From: Tannerella sp.
GTDB lineage: Bacteria > Bacteroidota > Bacteroidia > Bacteroidales > Tannerellaceae
Direction of reading: 5' to 3'
Length of the DNA: 64,000 bases
Assembly (NCBI GenBank): GCA_031271805.1
Contig: JAISUX010000091.1
Location: 29,753-93,752, forward strand
The notes under the pieces were generated by a model. It was not told where the DNA came from. It saw nothing but the letters and a program-made list of their open reading frames with translations, and did not search any database. The first letter of the stretch is position 1. The number at the start of each line of letters is the position of its first letter. A program made the translations under genes and the position numbers. Below are positions 18,715 through 26,598 of this stretch, piece after piece.

Positions 18715-21700
18715 ATGAATTTTCTGTTAGATAGAAAGATTACGATATGTATGTTGTTTTTGGCTCTTACCCTGCTTGGGTACGTGTCATACAAACAATT
18801 ACCCGTCGAACTGCTGCCCAACGCCGAACTGCCTATGCTCTTCGTCACGGTCAACGGGCAGCAGGAAATGGAACCGGCGTACATCGAATCGGAAGTGGTT
18901 ATTCCGCTCGAAGGGGCGATTAGTTCTATCGGCGGCATCGACCAGATACAGTCGGAAATAACAAGCCGCTCGGCAACGATACAAATTGATTTTAAGGCCA
19001 ATATAAACTTCAAGGCAACGACCCTCAAACTTGAAGAAAAAATGAAAGAGGTATCGTCAACCCTGCCGGAAGACTTTACTATCCGCGTGCAAAAAGTCGA
19101 TGTCTCGTCGATGGCCAATGTCTCGTTTATGTCGCTGCAGGTACGTGGTTCGGGCGGTGTGGACAGGGTTCGCAATGTCGTGGACAAGGAAATCACCGCC
19201 GAACTTGAAAATATCGACGGCGTGGCCGCAGTCAATGTTTACGGCGGACGCGAAAAAGCCATAGAAATACGCCTCGACAAACAGGCTTGCCAAGCGCTGA
19301 ACATCACTACTTCACGTATCAGCACACTGTTGAACAGCAATAACCAGGAAAAAATATATGTCGGTAATGTTGTTGAGACCGGTAATCAATACTTTGTGCA
19401 TGTCAATTCGTCATACACAAAAGTCTCCGAACTTGAGAATCTGGTAGTCGCACCCGGCCCCATCCTGCTCAAAGACGTTGCTACGGTATTTTTCGACCTG
19501 AAAGAGGAGACTTCTTACAGCCGCGTCAACGGCAAAGAAGCGATTTCCGTCTCGCTCGCAAACGATTCGCAGGCTAATCTTATAGACCTCTCGCATCGTA
19601 CACGTGACGTCATCGACCACCTGAACGAAAAACTGAGATCTCTGGATGTAGAAATATCTATTGACAGCGACCAGGCCGAGACGATGGAAGAAAATATCGA
19701 CCAGATCATCAACCTCGCTCTTATCGGCGGCTTGCTGGCTGTACTCGTGCTGTGGTTTTTCCTGAAAAACCTGCGGCTGGTATTCTTCATCGCCCTCTCT
19801 ATCCCGATGTCCGTATTTACGGCGTTCAATCTATTTTACTCGGCAGGCATTTCAATCAATAGTCTCACACTTGTCGGAATGGCGCTCGCCGTCGGGATGC
19901 TGCTTGATAACAGCGTCGTCGTACTCGAAAATATTTATCGTCTTTCCGGCACAGGTTTGCCGCCGGAAAGAGCTGTTATTCAGGGAACTAAAGAAGTATG
20001 GCGAAGTATAGTCGCAGCAACCCTGACTACGGTGACCGTCTTCCTGCCATTCGTTTTTACGGATAATTTCCTGATAAAATTAATCGGCGACCATATAGGC
20101 GTGTCGATCATCTCGACGCTCTTAGTGTCAATGGCCGTAGCTCTGCTGTTTATCCCGATGACGGCCTACGTCATTCTCAAACGCAAAAACAGGAACTCGG
20201 TCTTCTATGAAAAAGTTTCGCTCGACCAGCGACCGGTGCAGGCTTATCTCGTGCTCTTGAAAACTTGCCTGCGCAATCCCGGTGCGGTTATTTTCGGTGC
20301 TATTGCGCTGCTTTTCGTTACGTTGATTTTGTCGCTTGCAACTCTTGTGTCTTCAAACCGCGAAGTCGATTCCGACCGTTTCAATATCCAGGTGACAATG
20401 GGCACCGGCAGCACGCTCGAAAGCACCGATAAGGTCGTCAGACTTGTCGAAGAACGCCTGAATGAAGTACCAGAAAAGTTGGATATCATCAGCAGAATCA
20501 ACGAAGAAGAAGCTACCGTAACACTTGTCCTGCAAGAGGATTACAAGAAAATTTCCAAGCGGACGCTCTCCGAAATCAAAGCTGACGTCGAATCGAAGAT
20601 GCCCGATATCGACGGCGGCGATATTAACGTCTCCGACGCCTTAAGCAGCAGTAGTAGCGGAGGTATAGGCGGCGGAAGTAGTAGTATGAGCGGAATGTCT
20701 TCGTTTATGCGATTACTTGGCATCGGCAATAATCAGGAACGGGTAGTCATCAAAGGCGCAGATTACGATATGATGCAACTTGTCGCTGAAGATGTACGCT
20801 ATTTCCTTGATGACCAGGATTTTATCCAAAATTCAAGGGTGTCATATACCCGTCGCCAACCGGAAGTAGTGCTTGATTTTGACCAGATACTGCTCACTAC
20901 TTACGAAATCACGCGCACAAATATCACTCAAGGCCTCGCAAGCCTCAACACCGAATACTCTTCGAATACGACTTTCAAAGTTAATGATGATTCCTACGAC
21001 ATCATCATCCGCGACCAAACCCCTGAAGAAGAGGAAGCCGAGGAACGCAAACAAAAGACTATCAACGATTTGGAAGCTGTGCAAATCGAAAATTCGAGCG
21101 GCGGACTGCATAACCTGAAGGACATTGCAAGCGTGAATCGCGGCTACGGACGCTCGCGCATAACACGTGTCAACCAGGACAAACAGCTCGAAGTGAGCTA
21201 CAGTTTTATCCGAAGCGTGCAGGATTCGAAATCGCTGCTCGAAAGCTACCGTGCCGATATCGACCAACTCGTCGCCAGCTATAACCTTCCTTCCGGAGTG
21301 GCTATCGAAGTTATTCACGAGGAAGATATGTTCGGCGAATTTAAGTTCCTGATTTTAGCCGCTTTCATACTCATTTTCATGATTATGGCCTGCGTATTCG
21401 AATCCGTCACTACACCTTTCGTGATGCTGTTCACAATACCTCTTGCCGCTATCGGCTCACTTGTCGCTTTGGTATTGACAGGCAACAGTCTGTTGAGCGC
21501 CAACACGCTTATCGGGTTCATCATCCTGCTCGGCGTCGTTGTCAACAACGGCATTATCCTCATCGACTATGTAAATATCCTGCGCAGCCGTGGCTTCCGT
21601 CGCGAGAGAGCGCTGATGATTGCAGGCCTCTCACGCATCCGCCCTATCCTCATTACGAGCATTACCACTATCATCGCCATGTTCCCCATGGCTATGGGCG

Positions 21701-23427
21701 ACAACGAATACGCCGGGGCTATCGGAGCGCCTTTCGCCATAACCGTTATCGGAGGACTGTCATTCTCGTCATTGCTGACGCTCGTCCTTATCCCGACCGT
21801 CTATATGGCGATGGAAAATACCTTGGCATGGTATCGCACGCTTTCGATTAAAACGAAGATACTGCATCTTATACTTATACTGGCCGGAATAGCGTGTATC
21901 TATCTCTATACCGACGATCTGCTGTGGCAGTCGATATATCTTGTCGCACTGGTAATCCTTGTTCCGGGCGTCACTTATTTCGCCCAGACAAGCCTGCGCC
22001 GTGCAAAAGCCGATGTGGTCGATCCGAAGAAGGATATCCATATCGTAATACGCAATCTCGTAAAGATTTACGACCGGCCGGGACTGTTCTCGCGCCAATG
22101 GAACAGCGGCTTAGTAATGCGTAAACGCCTCGGACTCACACTCGAATATCATTCGCTCAAAGACTTTGTCGGCCTCAGTTGGCAGTTCATACTATGGGGC
22201 TTCGGGTTTTATTTCACGTATTTTTATCTCGAAAACAAGTTCTGGTGCTTCCTCTTTTCTTTAGCTATGTATTTCTCGACGCTCCACCTGTGGCGGAAAA
22301 TACGCGCTTACCTTTTCTATCGCTTCAAAGGAAGCCGCACGGTGAAGATTCTCAACCGTATAATATTCTGGACCATACCCGTCCTGATCTTAGGCGGCCT
22401 ATACATAAAACTCGAAAGCGTTTCACTGACCGCAATAATCGGCGTACTGATGATTCTGGGGATAATCATCTATATCACATCGCATTATCTCTACGACAAG
22501 AATATCAATATCGAACGAATAAGCGGGAAATATGCCGGCCTGAAACGTTCGTATTTCCACCTCGTAAAACGCATACCTATATTGGGCAAAAGACGGCGCC
22601 CGTTCAAAGCTCTGCGCGGTATTTCATTCGATATCAAGACCGGAATGTTCGGCTTGCTTGGACCTAACGGCGCTGGTAAATCGACCTTTATGCGCATCAT
22701 CACCGGCATACTCGAACAAAGCTACGGCAGCATGTGGATAAACGGCCTTGATACCCGTGTCTATCGCGAGGAACTGCAAAGCCTCATCGGCTTCCTGCCT
22801 CAGGAATTCGGCACTTATGAGAATATGACCTCGACTGAGTTTCTTGATTATCAAGCCATTCTTAAAGGATTAACCAATGACCGTGTGCGCGCCGACCGTA
22901 TTGAGTATGTCCTCAAGGCCGTACACATGTACGAGCGCAAAGACGATAAAATCGGTTCGTTCTCCGGCGGCATGAAGCAACGTATAGGTATTGCACTGAT
23001 ACTGTTGCACTTACCGCGCATCCTTGTCGTCGATGAGCCTACCGCCGGCCTCGATCCTCGCGAACGCATACGCTTCCGTAACCTGCTCGTCGAACTGAGC
23101 AAAGACCGCGTGGTAATCTTCTCGACCCATATCATCGAAGACATATCGAGTTCCTGTAATCAGGTCGTCGTGGTCAATAAGGGCGAGTTAAAATATTTCG
23201 GCGTGCCCGAAAAGATGGTCGATATGGCCGTAGGAAAGGTATGGAAATTCCATATCGACCCCGATTCGTTCGAGGAAAAACTCGATATGTCGCTGGTAGT
23301 AAATAATATACAGGATGGCGATATGATACAAGTACGCTACCTGTCGGTAGGACAGCCCTACCCCGGCGCCGTTCAAGTCGAGGCTAATCTCGAAGATGCT
23401 TACTTATGTTTGTTGAAAAATATGTAG
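18715..23427 (+). CDS. RND efflux permease fused to extra membrane domain and C-terminal ABC ATPase
   Basis: A single 1570-codon frame with no internal stop. Residues 1 to about 1030 form a complete RND permease: MLLDNSVVVLENIYR with Asp398 in helix 4, two large periplasmic loops and twelve helices ending near VLIPTVYMAMENTLAW. Residues about 1031-1290 add some six predicted helices that are not part of a normal RND protein. Residues about 1296-1570 are an ABC nucleotide-binding domain with Walker A Lys1322, signature SGGMKQR (Ser1417), Walker B Asp1440-Glu1441 and switch His1472; all key residues are present. Normal RND proteins stop near 1050 aa. Proton-driven and ATP-driven modules therefore share one chain. 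A 240-aa ABC-2 permease gene follows after 3 bp. The fusion is seen directly; its function is not known. Confidence 0.9.
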   Translation: MNFLLDRKITICMLFLALTLLGYVSYKQLPVELLPNAELPMLFVTVNGQQEMEPAYIESEVVIPLEGAISSIGGIDQIQSEITSRSATIQIDFKANINFKATTLKLEEKMKEVSSTLPEDFTIRVQKVDVSSMANVSFMSLQVRGSGGVDRVRNVVDKEITAELENIDGVAAVNVYGGREKAIEIRLDKQACQALNITTSRISTLLNSNNQEKIYVGNVVETGNQYFVHVNSSYTKVSELENLVVAPGPILLKDVATVFFDLKEETSYSRVNGKEAISVSLANDSQANLIDLSHRTRDVIDHLNEKLRSLDVEISIDSDQAETMEENIDQIINLALIGGLLAVLVLWFFLKNLRLVFFIALSIPMSVFTAFNLFYSAGISINSLTLVGMALAVGMLLDNSVVVLENIYRLSGTGLPPERAVIQGTKEVWRSIVAATLTTVTVFLPFVFTDNFLIKLIGDHIGVSIISTLLVSMAVALLFIPMTAYVILKRKNRNSVFYEKVSLDQRPVQAYLVLLKTCLRNPGAVIFGAIALLFVTLILSLATLVSSNREVDSDRFNIQVTMGTGSTLESTDKVVRLVEERLNEVPEKLDIISRINEEEATVTLVLQEDYKKISKRTLSEIKADVESKMPDIDGGDINVSDALSSSSSGGIGGGSSSMSGMSSFMRLLGIGNNQERVVIKGADYDMMQLVAEDVRYFLDDQDFIQNSRVSYTRRQPEVVLDFDQILLTTYEITRTNITQGLASLNTEYSSNTTFKVNDDSYDIIIRDQTPEEEEAEERKQKTINDLEAVQIENSSGGLHNLKDIASVNRGYGRSRITRVNQDKQLEVSYSFIRSVQDSKSLLESYRADIDQLVASYNLPSGVAIEVIHEEDMFGEFKFLILAAFILIFMIMACVFESVTTPFVMLFTIPLAAIGSLVALVLTGNSLLSANTLIGFIILLGVVVNNGIILIDYVNILRSRGFRRERALMIAGLSRIRPILITSITTIIAMFPMAMGDNEYAGAIGAPFAITVIGGLSFSSLLTLVLIPTVYMAMENTLAWYRTLSIKTKILHLILILAGIACIYLYTDDLLWQSIYLVALVILVPGVTYFAQTSLRRAKADVVDPKKDIHIVIRNLVKIYDRPGLFSRQWNSGLVMRKRLGLTLEYHSLKDFVGLSWQFILWGFGFYFTYFYLENKFWCFLFSLAMYFSTLHLWRKIRAYLFYRFKGSRTVKILNRIIFWTIPVLILGGLYIKLESVSLTAIIGVLMILGIIIYITSHYLYDKNINIERISGKYAGLKRSYFHLVKRIPILGKRRRPFKALRGISFDIKTGMFGLLGPNGAGKSTFMRIITGILEQSYGSMWINGLDTRVYREELQSLIGFLPQEFGTYENMTSTEFLDYQAILKGLTNDRVRADRIEYVLKAVHMYERKDDKIGSFSGGMKQRIGIALILLHLPRILVVDEPTAGLDPRERIRFRNLLVELSKDRVVIFSTHIIEDISSSCNQVVVVNKGELKYFGVPEKMVDMAVGKVWKFHIDPDSFEEKLDMSLVVNNIQDGDMIQVRYLSVGQPYPGAVQVEANLEDAYLCLLKNM

Positions 23428-23430
23428 ATT

Positions 23431-24153
23431 ATGAAGATACGGAAAAATTATATTACAATCGCCGCAAGAATTGTCAGATACAACCTCAAAATCATCTTTG
23501 CGGGCAAGTTCTTTTGGTTTCTTGTCGCCGCCTTTGCCTTCTTCTCGTTCTTCATGTTTCAGGAGGCCTGGGATCGCAACAGCGAAATCAACGAAGGCAC
23601 AATATACACTCTCCTGATGTTCCCATGCCTGCTGTTGATTTTCTACCCGATAGTCTTCGGTATTCAAAACGACGAAGATAATCGTATTCTCGAAATCATC
23701 TTCGGCATCCCTAACTATCGTTACAAGGTATGGGGCATCCGCATGTTGATGGTCTATGTGGCGAACTACTTCATAATCGTGATTTTCGCCTACATCGCCC
23801 GCATATTGCTATACCCCGTCAATATCTTTGAAATGGCATGGCAACTGATATTCCCGATGCTTTTCTTCGGCAATCTCGCGTTTATGTTCACAACAATATT
23901 GCGTAGTGGCAACGGCACAGCCGTAGTGATGATAATCCTCGGCTTATTCTTCATGATCTTTATGAATGAAAATTCGTCGATAAAAAACTCGATGTGGAAT
24001 GTCTTCCTTAACCCATTGACCATCCCCCGCGACATGCACCCGACGATATGGCAAAACACCATCCTCCAAAGCCGTCTGTTCCTGCTAATAGCCGGCGTAG
24101 TCTTCCTGATGATCGGCCTCCTGAACCTCCAAAAAAGGGAAAAATTCATGTGA
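23431..24153 (+). CDS. small ABC-2-type permease, last gene of the hybrid efflux operon
   Basis: A 240-aa membrane protein with about six helices (FFWFLVAAFAFFSFFMF, IYTLLMFPCLLLIFYPIVFG, MLMVYVANYFIIVIFAYIAR, LIFPMLFFGNLAFMFTTILR, AVVMIILGLFFMIFM, LFLLIAGVVFLMIGLLNL). The segment GIQNDEDNRILEIIFGIPNY between helices 2 and 3 is typical of ABC-2 permeases. Its start is 3 bp after the stop of the RND-ABC fusion, so the two are translated together, and it probably provides transmembrane helices for the fused or stand-alone ATPase (inference). Confidence 0.85.
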   Translation: MKIRKNYITIAARIVRYNLKIIFAGKFFWFLVAAFAFFSFFMFQEAWDRNSEINEGTIYTLLMFPCLLLIFYPIVFGIQNDEDNRILEIIFGIPNYRYKVWGIRMLMVYVANYFIIVIFAYIARILLYPVNIFEMAWQLIFPMLFFGNLAFMFTTILRSGNGTAVVMIILGLFFMIFMNENSSIKNSMWNVFLNPLTIPRDMHPTIWQNTILQSRLFLLIAGVVFLMIGLLNLQKREKFM

Positions 24154-24388
24154 TGGTGATTATCGAAACTCCTTCGGTAGCCAAGTTTTTCCGACCTGAC
24201 TGGCCCCCAAAATCAGTAATAGTTTTTATCCGCGCTTAATTTTCTGTGTGATAGTTGTTTAATATCATTTCACCTGGCAAATCCGATTTCTGTGTGGATA
24301 ATCTCAACTTGTCTAATGTCACAAAACATTAGTAAACTGCAACACTTTGCTTTTTTGTGCAAAAATTTATCTCCGACAAGAATAATTT
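24154..24388. other. AT-rich intergenic stretch
   Basis: No convincing gene. It marks the drop from the moderate GC of the efflux operon to an AT-rich island. It contains an inverted repeat (24313-24319 with 24326-24332, 6-nt spacer) that could be a weak terminator or an operator, and two similar short blocks (near 24242 and 24290) reading TTTCTGTGTG. Confidence 0.5.
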
Positions 24389-24419
24389 TTTGGAAATATA
24401 AAATAAAGTAGTATATTTG
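24389..24419 (+). promoter_or_regulatory. strong Bacteroidota promoter of the RiPP cassette
   Basis: TTTG (24389-24392), 19 bp, then TATATTTG (24412-24419) is an exact match to the Bacteroidota consensus. Transcription should start near 24425, about 305 nt upstream of the precursor peptide start, leaving a long leader. Confidence 0.75.
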
Positions 24420-24424
24420 CAACG

Positions 24425-24662
24425 AAATTATAAACAATTATGATTTAAGAAACAGAAATAAAAAGTGCGTAATGCACACAAAATAAGACATATAAAATAG
24501 CGTTTGCTATTGTTCGAGATGCTGTGAAATGTAGGAAGTTTCTGGATAGTATCTTTAGAATAAGTCAGCGAATGTCTATGCTTTAGCATGGGTATGACTT
24601 TTCCAAGATACAAGGTTATTCCTACAACCGCACAGCATGGAGAGAGTATCCATGCTTTTTTT
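24425..24662 (+). ncRNA. structured RNA leader or small RNA upstream of the precursor peptide
   Basis: The transcript from the promoter at 24389-24419 would fold extensively. Two small hairpins come first (24465-24468 with 24474-24477; 24496-24501 with 24506-24511). A long rod follows: 24519-24526 with 24631-24638, 24531-24535 with 24621-24625, 24549-24555 with 24605-24611, 24562-24567 with 24595-24600, and a cap 24578-24581 with 24586-24589. All these pairings are perfect. A terminator stem (24634-24641 with 24649-24656) shares bases 24634-24638 with the closing stem of the rod, so the two cannot form together. It may be an attenuator or riboswitch-like leader, or a free-standing RNA; a rod with internal bubbles also recalls 6S-like RNAs. 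The family was not identified. Confidence 0.6.
24634..24662 (+). terminator. Rho-independent terminator at the end of the structured leader
   Basis: Perfect 8-bp stem (24634-24641 with 24649-24656), 7-nt loop, then a run of seven T. It overlaps the 3' strand of the long-range helix of the leader RNA, which could act as an antiterminator for the downstream peptide gene. Confidence 0.75.
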
Positions 24663-24729
24663 GTCTATATCAGATAATGGAGTAGCCGATAGCCAATTAA
24701 AGTGGAGGCGTAACTTTAATATTTTTTTT

Positions 24730-24894
24730 ATGTACACCCAATTATTAAATGACCTTATAACCAGGTCAGTAAGCGATCTTCAATTCTCGGGGCAATATCC
24801 CGAACGCGAAGAAACTCTTTTTAGCGGACGTTGCAGCGACGGAAGTTGCAGTGGCGATTGTACAGGTTCTTGCCATGGCGATGCTTCGCGTTAA
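24730..24894 (+). CDS. Cys-rich RiPP precursor peptide (54 aa)
   Basis: A short gene placed directly before a radical SAM/SPASM enzyme. ATG 24730 gives MYTQLLNDLITRSVSDLQFS as a leader-like N-terminus, then an acidic stretch (YPEREETLF) and a core of Gly, Ser, Asp and Cys. Cys are at residues 35, 40, 44 and 48, spaced four, three and three residues apart (CSDGSCSGDCTGSCHGD). Such CX3-type repeats next to a radical SAM maturase are typical of thioether-forming RiPPs; named Bacteroidota families of CXXX-repeat peptides are the closest I recall. A longer in-frame start at 24637 lies in the upstream terminator and is unlikely. A terminator follows 8 bp after the stop. The product is not known. 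Confidence 0.75.
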   Translation: MYTQLLNDLITRSVSDLQFSGQYPEREETLFSGRCSDGSCSGDCTGSCHGDASR

Positions 24895-24901
24895 AAACTT
24901 C

Positions 24902-24931
24902 GGGGCTGTCCAAAAGCACAGCCCCTTTTTT
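24902..24931 (+). terminator. Rho-independent terminator between precursor and maturase genes
   Basis: GC-rich perfect 8-bp stem (24902-24909 with 24918-24925) and six T. It begins 8 bp after the precursor stop and 36 bp before the maturase start. Partial read-through here would give much more precursor than enzyme, as in other RiPP operons. Confidence 0.9.
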
Positions 24932-24966
24932 ACATCCAAATATACTAACAAACGAGCGTAAATTAA

Positions 24967-25632
24967 ATGAAAAAATTCAACTTATCAATAATAATGACTC
25001 ATCAGTGTAATCTTAAATGTCTTTATTGCTATGAGACAATAAGAAACAAAAAGGTTATCTGCAAAGATACTGCCGTGAATATTATCAGACACTATTTAAA
25101 TAGTAAAGAATATGATGAAATCGAAATAGACTTTTTCGGAGGTGAACCATTTTTAGAATTTCAAAAAATCAAAGAAATATGTGAATGGGTTTGGAGTCGG
25201 AAATGGCGAAATAATTTCCTCTTTTTTACTACAACGAATGGTACTTTGGTGAAGGGCGAAATTAAGGAATGGTTACGAAATAATAGAAAAAGATTTTGGG
25301 TAAGTGTTAGTTTAGATGGAGAAAGAACAAGCCATAATATGAACAGAAGTAATTCATTTGATTGTATAGACATTCCGTTTTTTTACGAATGTTGGCCATC
25401 TCAAACTTTGAAAATGACTATTTCAAAAGAAACAGTCAACAATTTATATAATAACATTACTTATTTGCACTCGATTGGATTTAAAATAACCGGAACTAAT
25501 TTCGCAGAAGGAATAGATTGGGAAGAAAGAAAATTCACAAAAGTTGTCTGCGAACAATTAGATAAATTATGTCGCTATTATATTGATCATCCTGAAATAG
25601 AGCCTGTTCCATATAAATATGCCAATTTATAA
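24967..25632 (+). CDS. radical SAM peptide maturase, N-terminal part (frameshifted gene)
   Basis: A 221-aa radical SAM catalytic domain. The cluster-binding motif CNLKCLYC (CX3CX2C) is at residues 14-21 and binds the [4Fe-4S] that cleaves S-adenosylmethionine; FFGGEPFLEF carries the GGEP SAM-binding motif, and VSLDGERTSHN is a further family block. The frame stops at 25632 after PYKYANL, just where a C-terminal SPASM domain should begin; that domain is found in another frame from 25619. The two parts together give about 360 aa, a normal size for a radical SAM/SPASM maturase. The likely substrate is the Cys-rich peptide at 24730. As the sequence stands the enzyme would lack its auxiliary cluster domain. 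Confidence 0.85.
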   Translation: MKKFNLSIIMTHQCNLKCLYCYETIRNKKVICKDTAVNIIRHYLNSKEYDEIEIDFFGGEPFLEFQKIKEICEWVWSRKWRNNFLFFTTTNGTLVKGEIKEWLRNNRKRFWVSVSLDGERTSHNMNRSNSFDCIDIPFFYECWPSQTLKMTISKETVNNLYNNITYLHSIGFKITGTNFAEGIDWEERKFTKVVCEQLDKLCRYYIDHPEIEPVPYKYANL

Positions 25633-26050
25633 ATGCGAAGAAAAAAAACGAATGACGAAACGATGTGGATGTGGCGAATTGATGGCCGCGTATGAAGCAG
25701 ATGGGAAAAAATATCCGTGTACTTTTTTTACGCCAATGACTTTTAGTGTAGAACAATTGGCAATTATTGACACTATTGATTGGTCAAATGCTGAATACTT
25801 TATTGATGTAGAATGCTTTAACAACTGCTATATAGAGCCAGTATGTAATAGTTGTTACGGTGCAAATTTATTACAAAACGGTAAATTAAATATTAGAGAC
25901 AAAAGTAGATGTGAACTGATGAAAATCCGCGCCGTCTTTTCTGCGGCTCTTGCTGCGAACAGATTTGTGAAAAAACCAACTGATAATTACGAGAACGCAT
26001 TAACAGCAAAAGCGATTCAAAACATCAACAATTTATTCAATAGGATATGA
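25619..26050 (+). CDS. SPASM auxiliary-cluster domain, C-terminal part of the maturase (frameshifted gene)
   Basis: This frame continues the radical SAM gene. It carries CGCGELMAAYEADGKKYPC, the opening of a SPASM domain, then CFNNCYIEPVCNSC (CX3CX5CX2C) and a final Cys in RCELMK: the ligands for auxiliary iron-sulfur clusters that hold the peptide. The codon phase differs from the upstream part by one base (one extra base, or two missing, between about 25600 and 25619). Its stop overlaps the ATG of the following GNAT-like gene, as in a translationally coupled operon. It is more likely a gene fragment than an independent protein, though ATG 25619 could start one. Confidence 0.7.
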   Translation: MPIYKCEEKKRMTKRCGCGELMAAYEADGKKYPCTFFTPMTFSVEQLAIIDTIDWSNAEYFIDVECFNNCYIEPVCNSCYGANLLQNGKLNIRDKSRCELMKIRAVFSAALAANRFVKKPTDNYENALTAKAIQNINNLFNRI

Positions 26051-26564
26051 AATTTCAAATACGCAAGACTGTAGAACATGACATTGGACTATATAAAAAA
26101 TGCCTTGAGAACGATGAATTCAGATGGTTTCTTTATGGAAATAATAAGTTAAATATAGAAGAAAGTACTTTTTATAGAGGAAAACGACACCAAAAGTTCA
26201 TTGTTTCAAGAATTAACGATGATGATATTGAAGATATGGGGTTTTGTGACTTCTACTATAATCAAGATATTGAAGAATACATATATTCGGTGGAGTACTA
26301 CCAAAGTATTTCAATAGTGGAATTGGATTATTCGCGAATGTCATCGCATTATCATATATGTTCATCATTGATCCTATGAGTATTATTAAGGTGTACATAT
26401 ATAAATATAACCAACGCTCAAAGAGAATGGCGGTCGCATTGGGTTTTCAACCATACGAAGAAACCAACGATGAATACATTTTAAAATTAACTAATAATCA
26501 GTTTAATAATCCATTTGTCGGAAAAATACTAAACAGGTTGGATATTTTGGTTAAGGAAGAATAA
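26047..26564 (+). pseudogene. GNAT-family N-acetyltransferase-like gene with a frameshift
   Basis: The first frame (26047-26379) encodes a GNAT-like N-terminus (MKFQIRKTVEHDIGLYKKCL, then MGFCDFYY). Near 26288 the similarity jumps to the frame that ends at 26564, which reads GGVLPKYFNSGIGLFANVIA, then KVYIYKYNQRSKRMAVALGF and PYEET: the acetyl-CoA-binding and C-terminal parts of a GNAT fold. One missing base at about 26287-26289 explains both. Restored, the protein has about 172 aa. Its ATG overlaps the maturase stop, so it may have been a RiPP tailoring or self-protection acetyltransferase (inference). As written it is broken; an assembly error cannot be excluded. Confidence 0.7.
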
Positions 26565-26598
26565 AGCATATTCATTTTCGCACCGTATTTCTATGACA

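Noticed and set aside
24425-24662. tmRNA, RNase P RNA, SRP RNA or cobalamin riboswitch
   Set aside because: None of the hallmark sequences of these RNAs was found in the leader; only the secondary structure is notable.
24637-24729. Extended N-terminus for the Cys-rich peptide starting at 24637
   Set aside because: That ATG lies inside the terminator hairpin and the added residues are not leader-like; ATG 24730 is more sensible.
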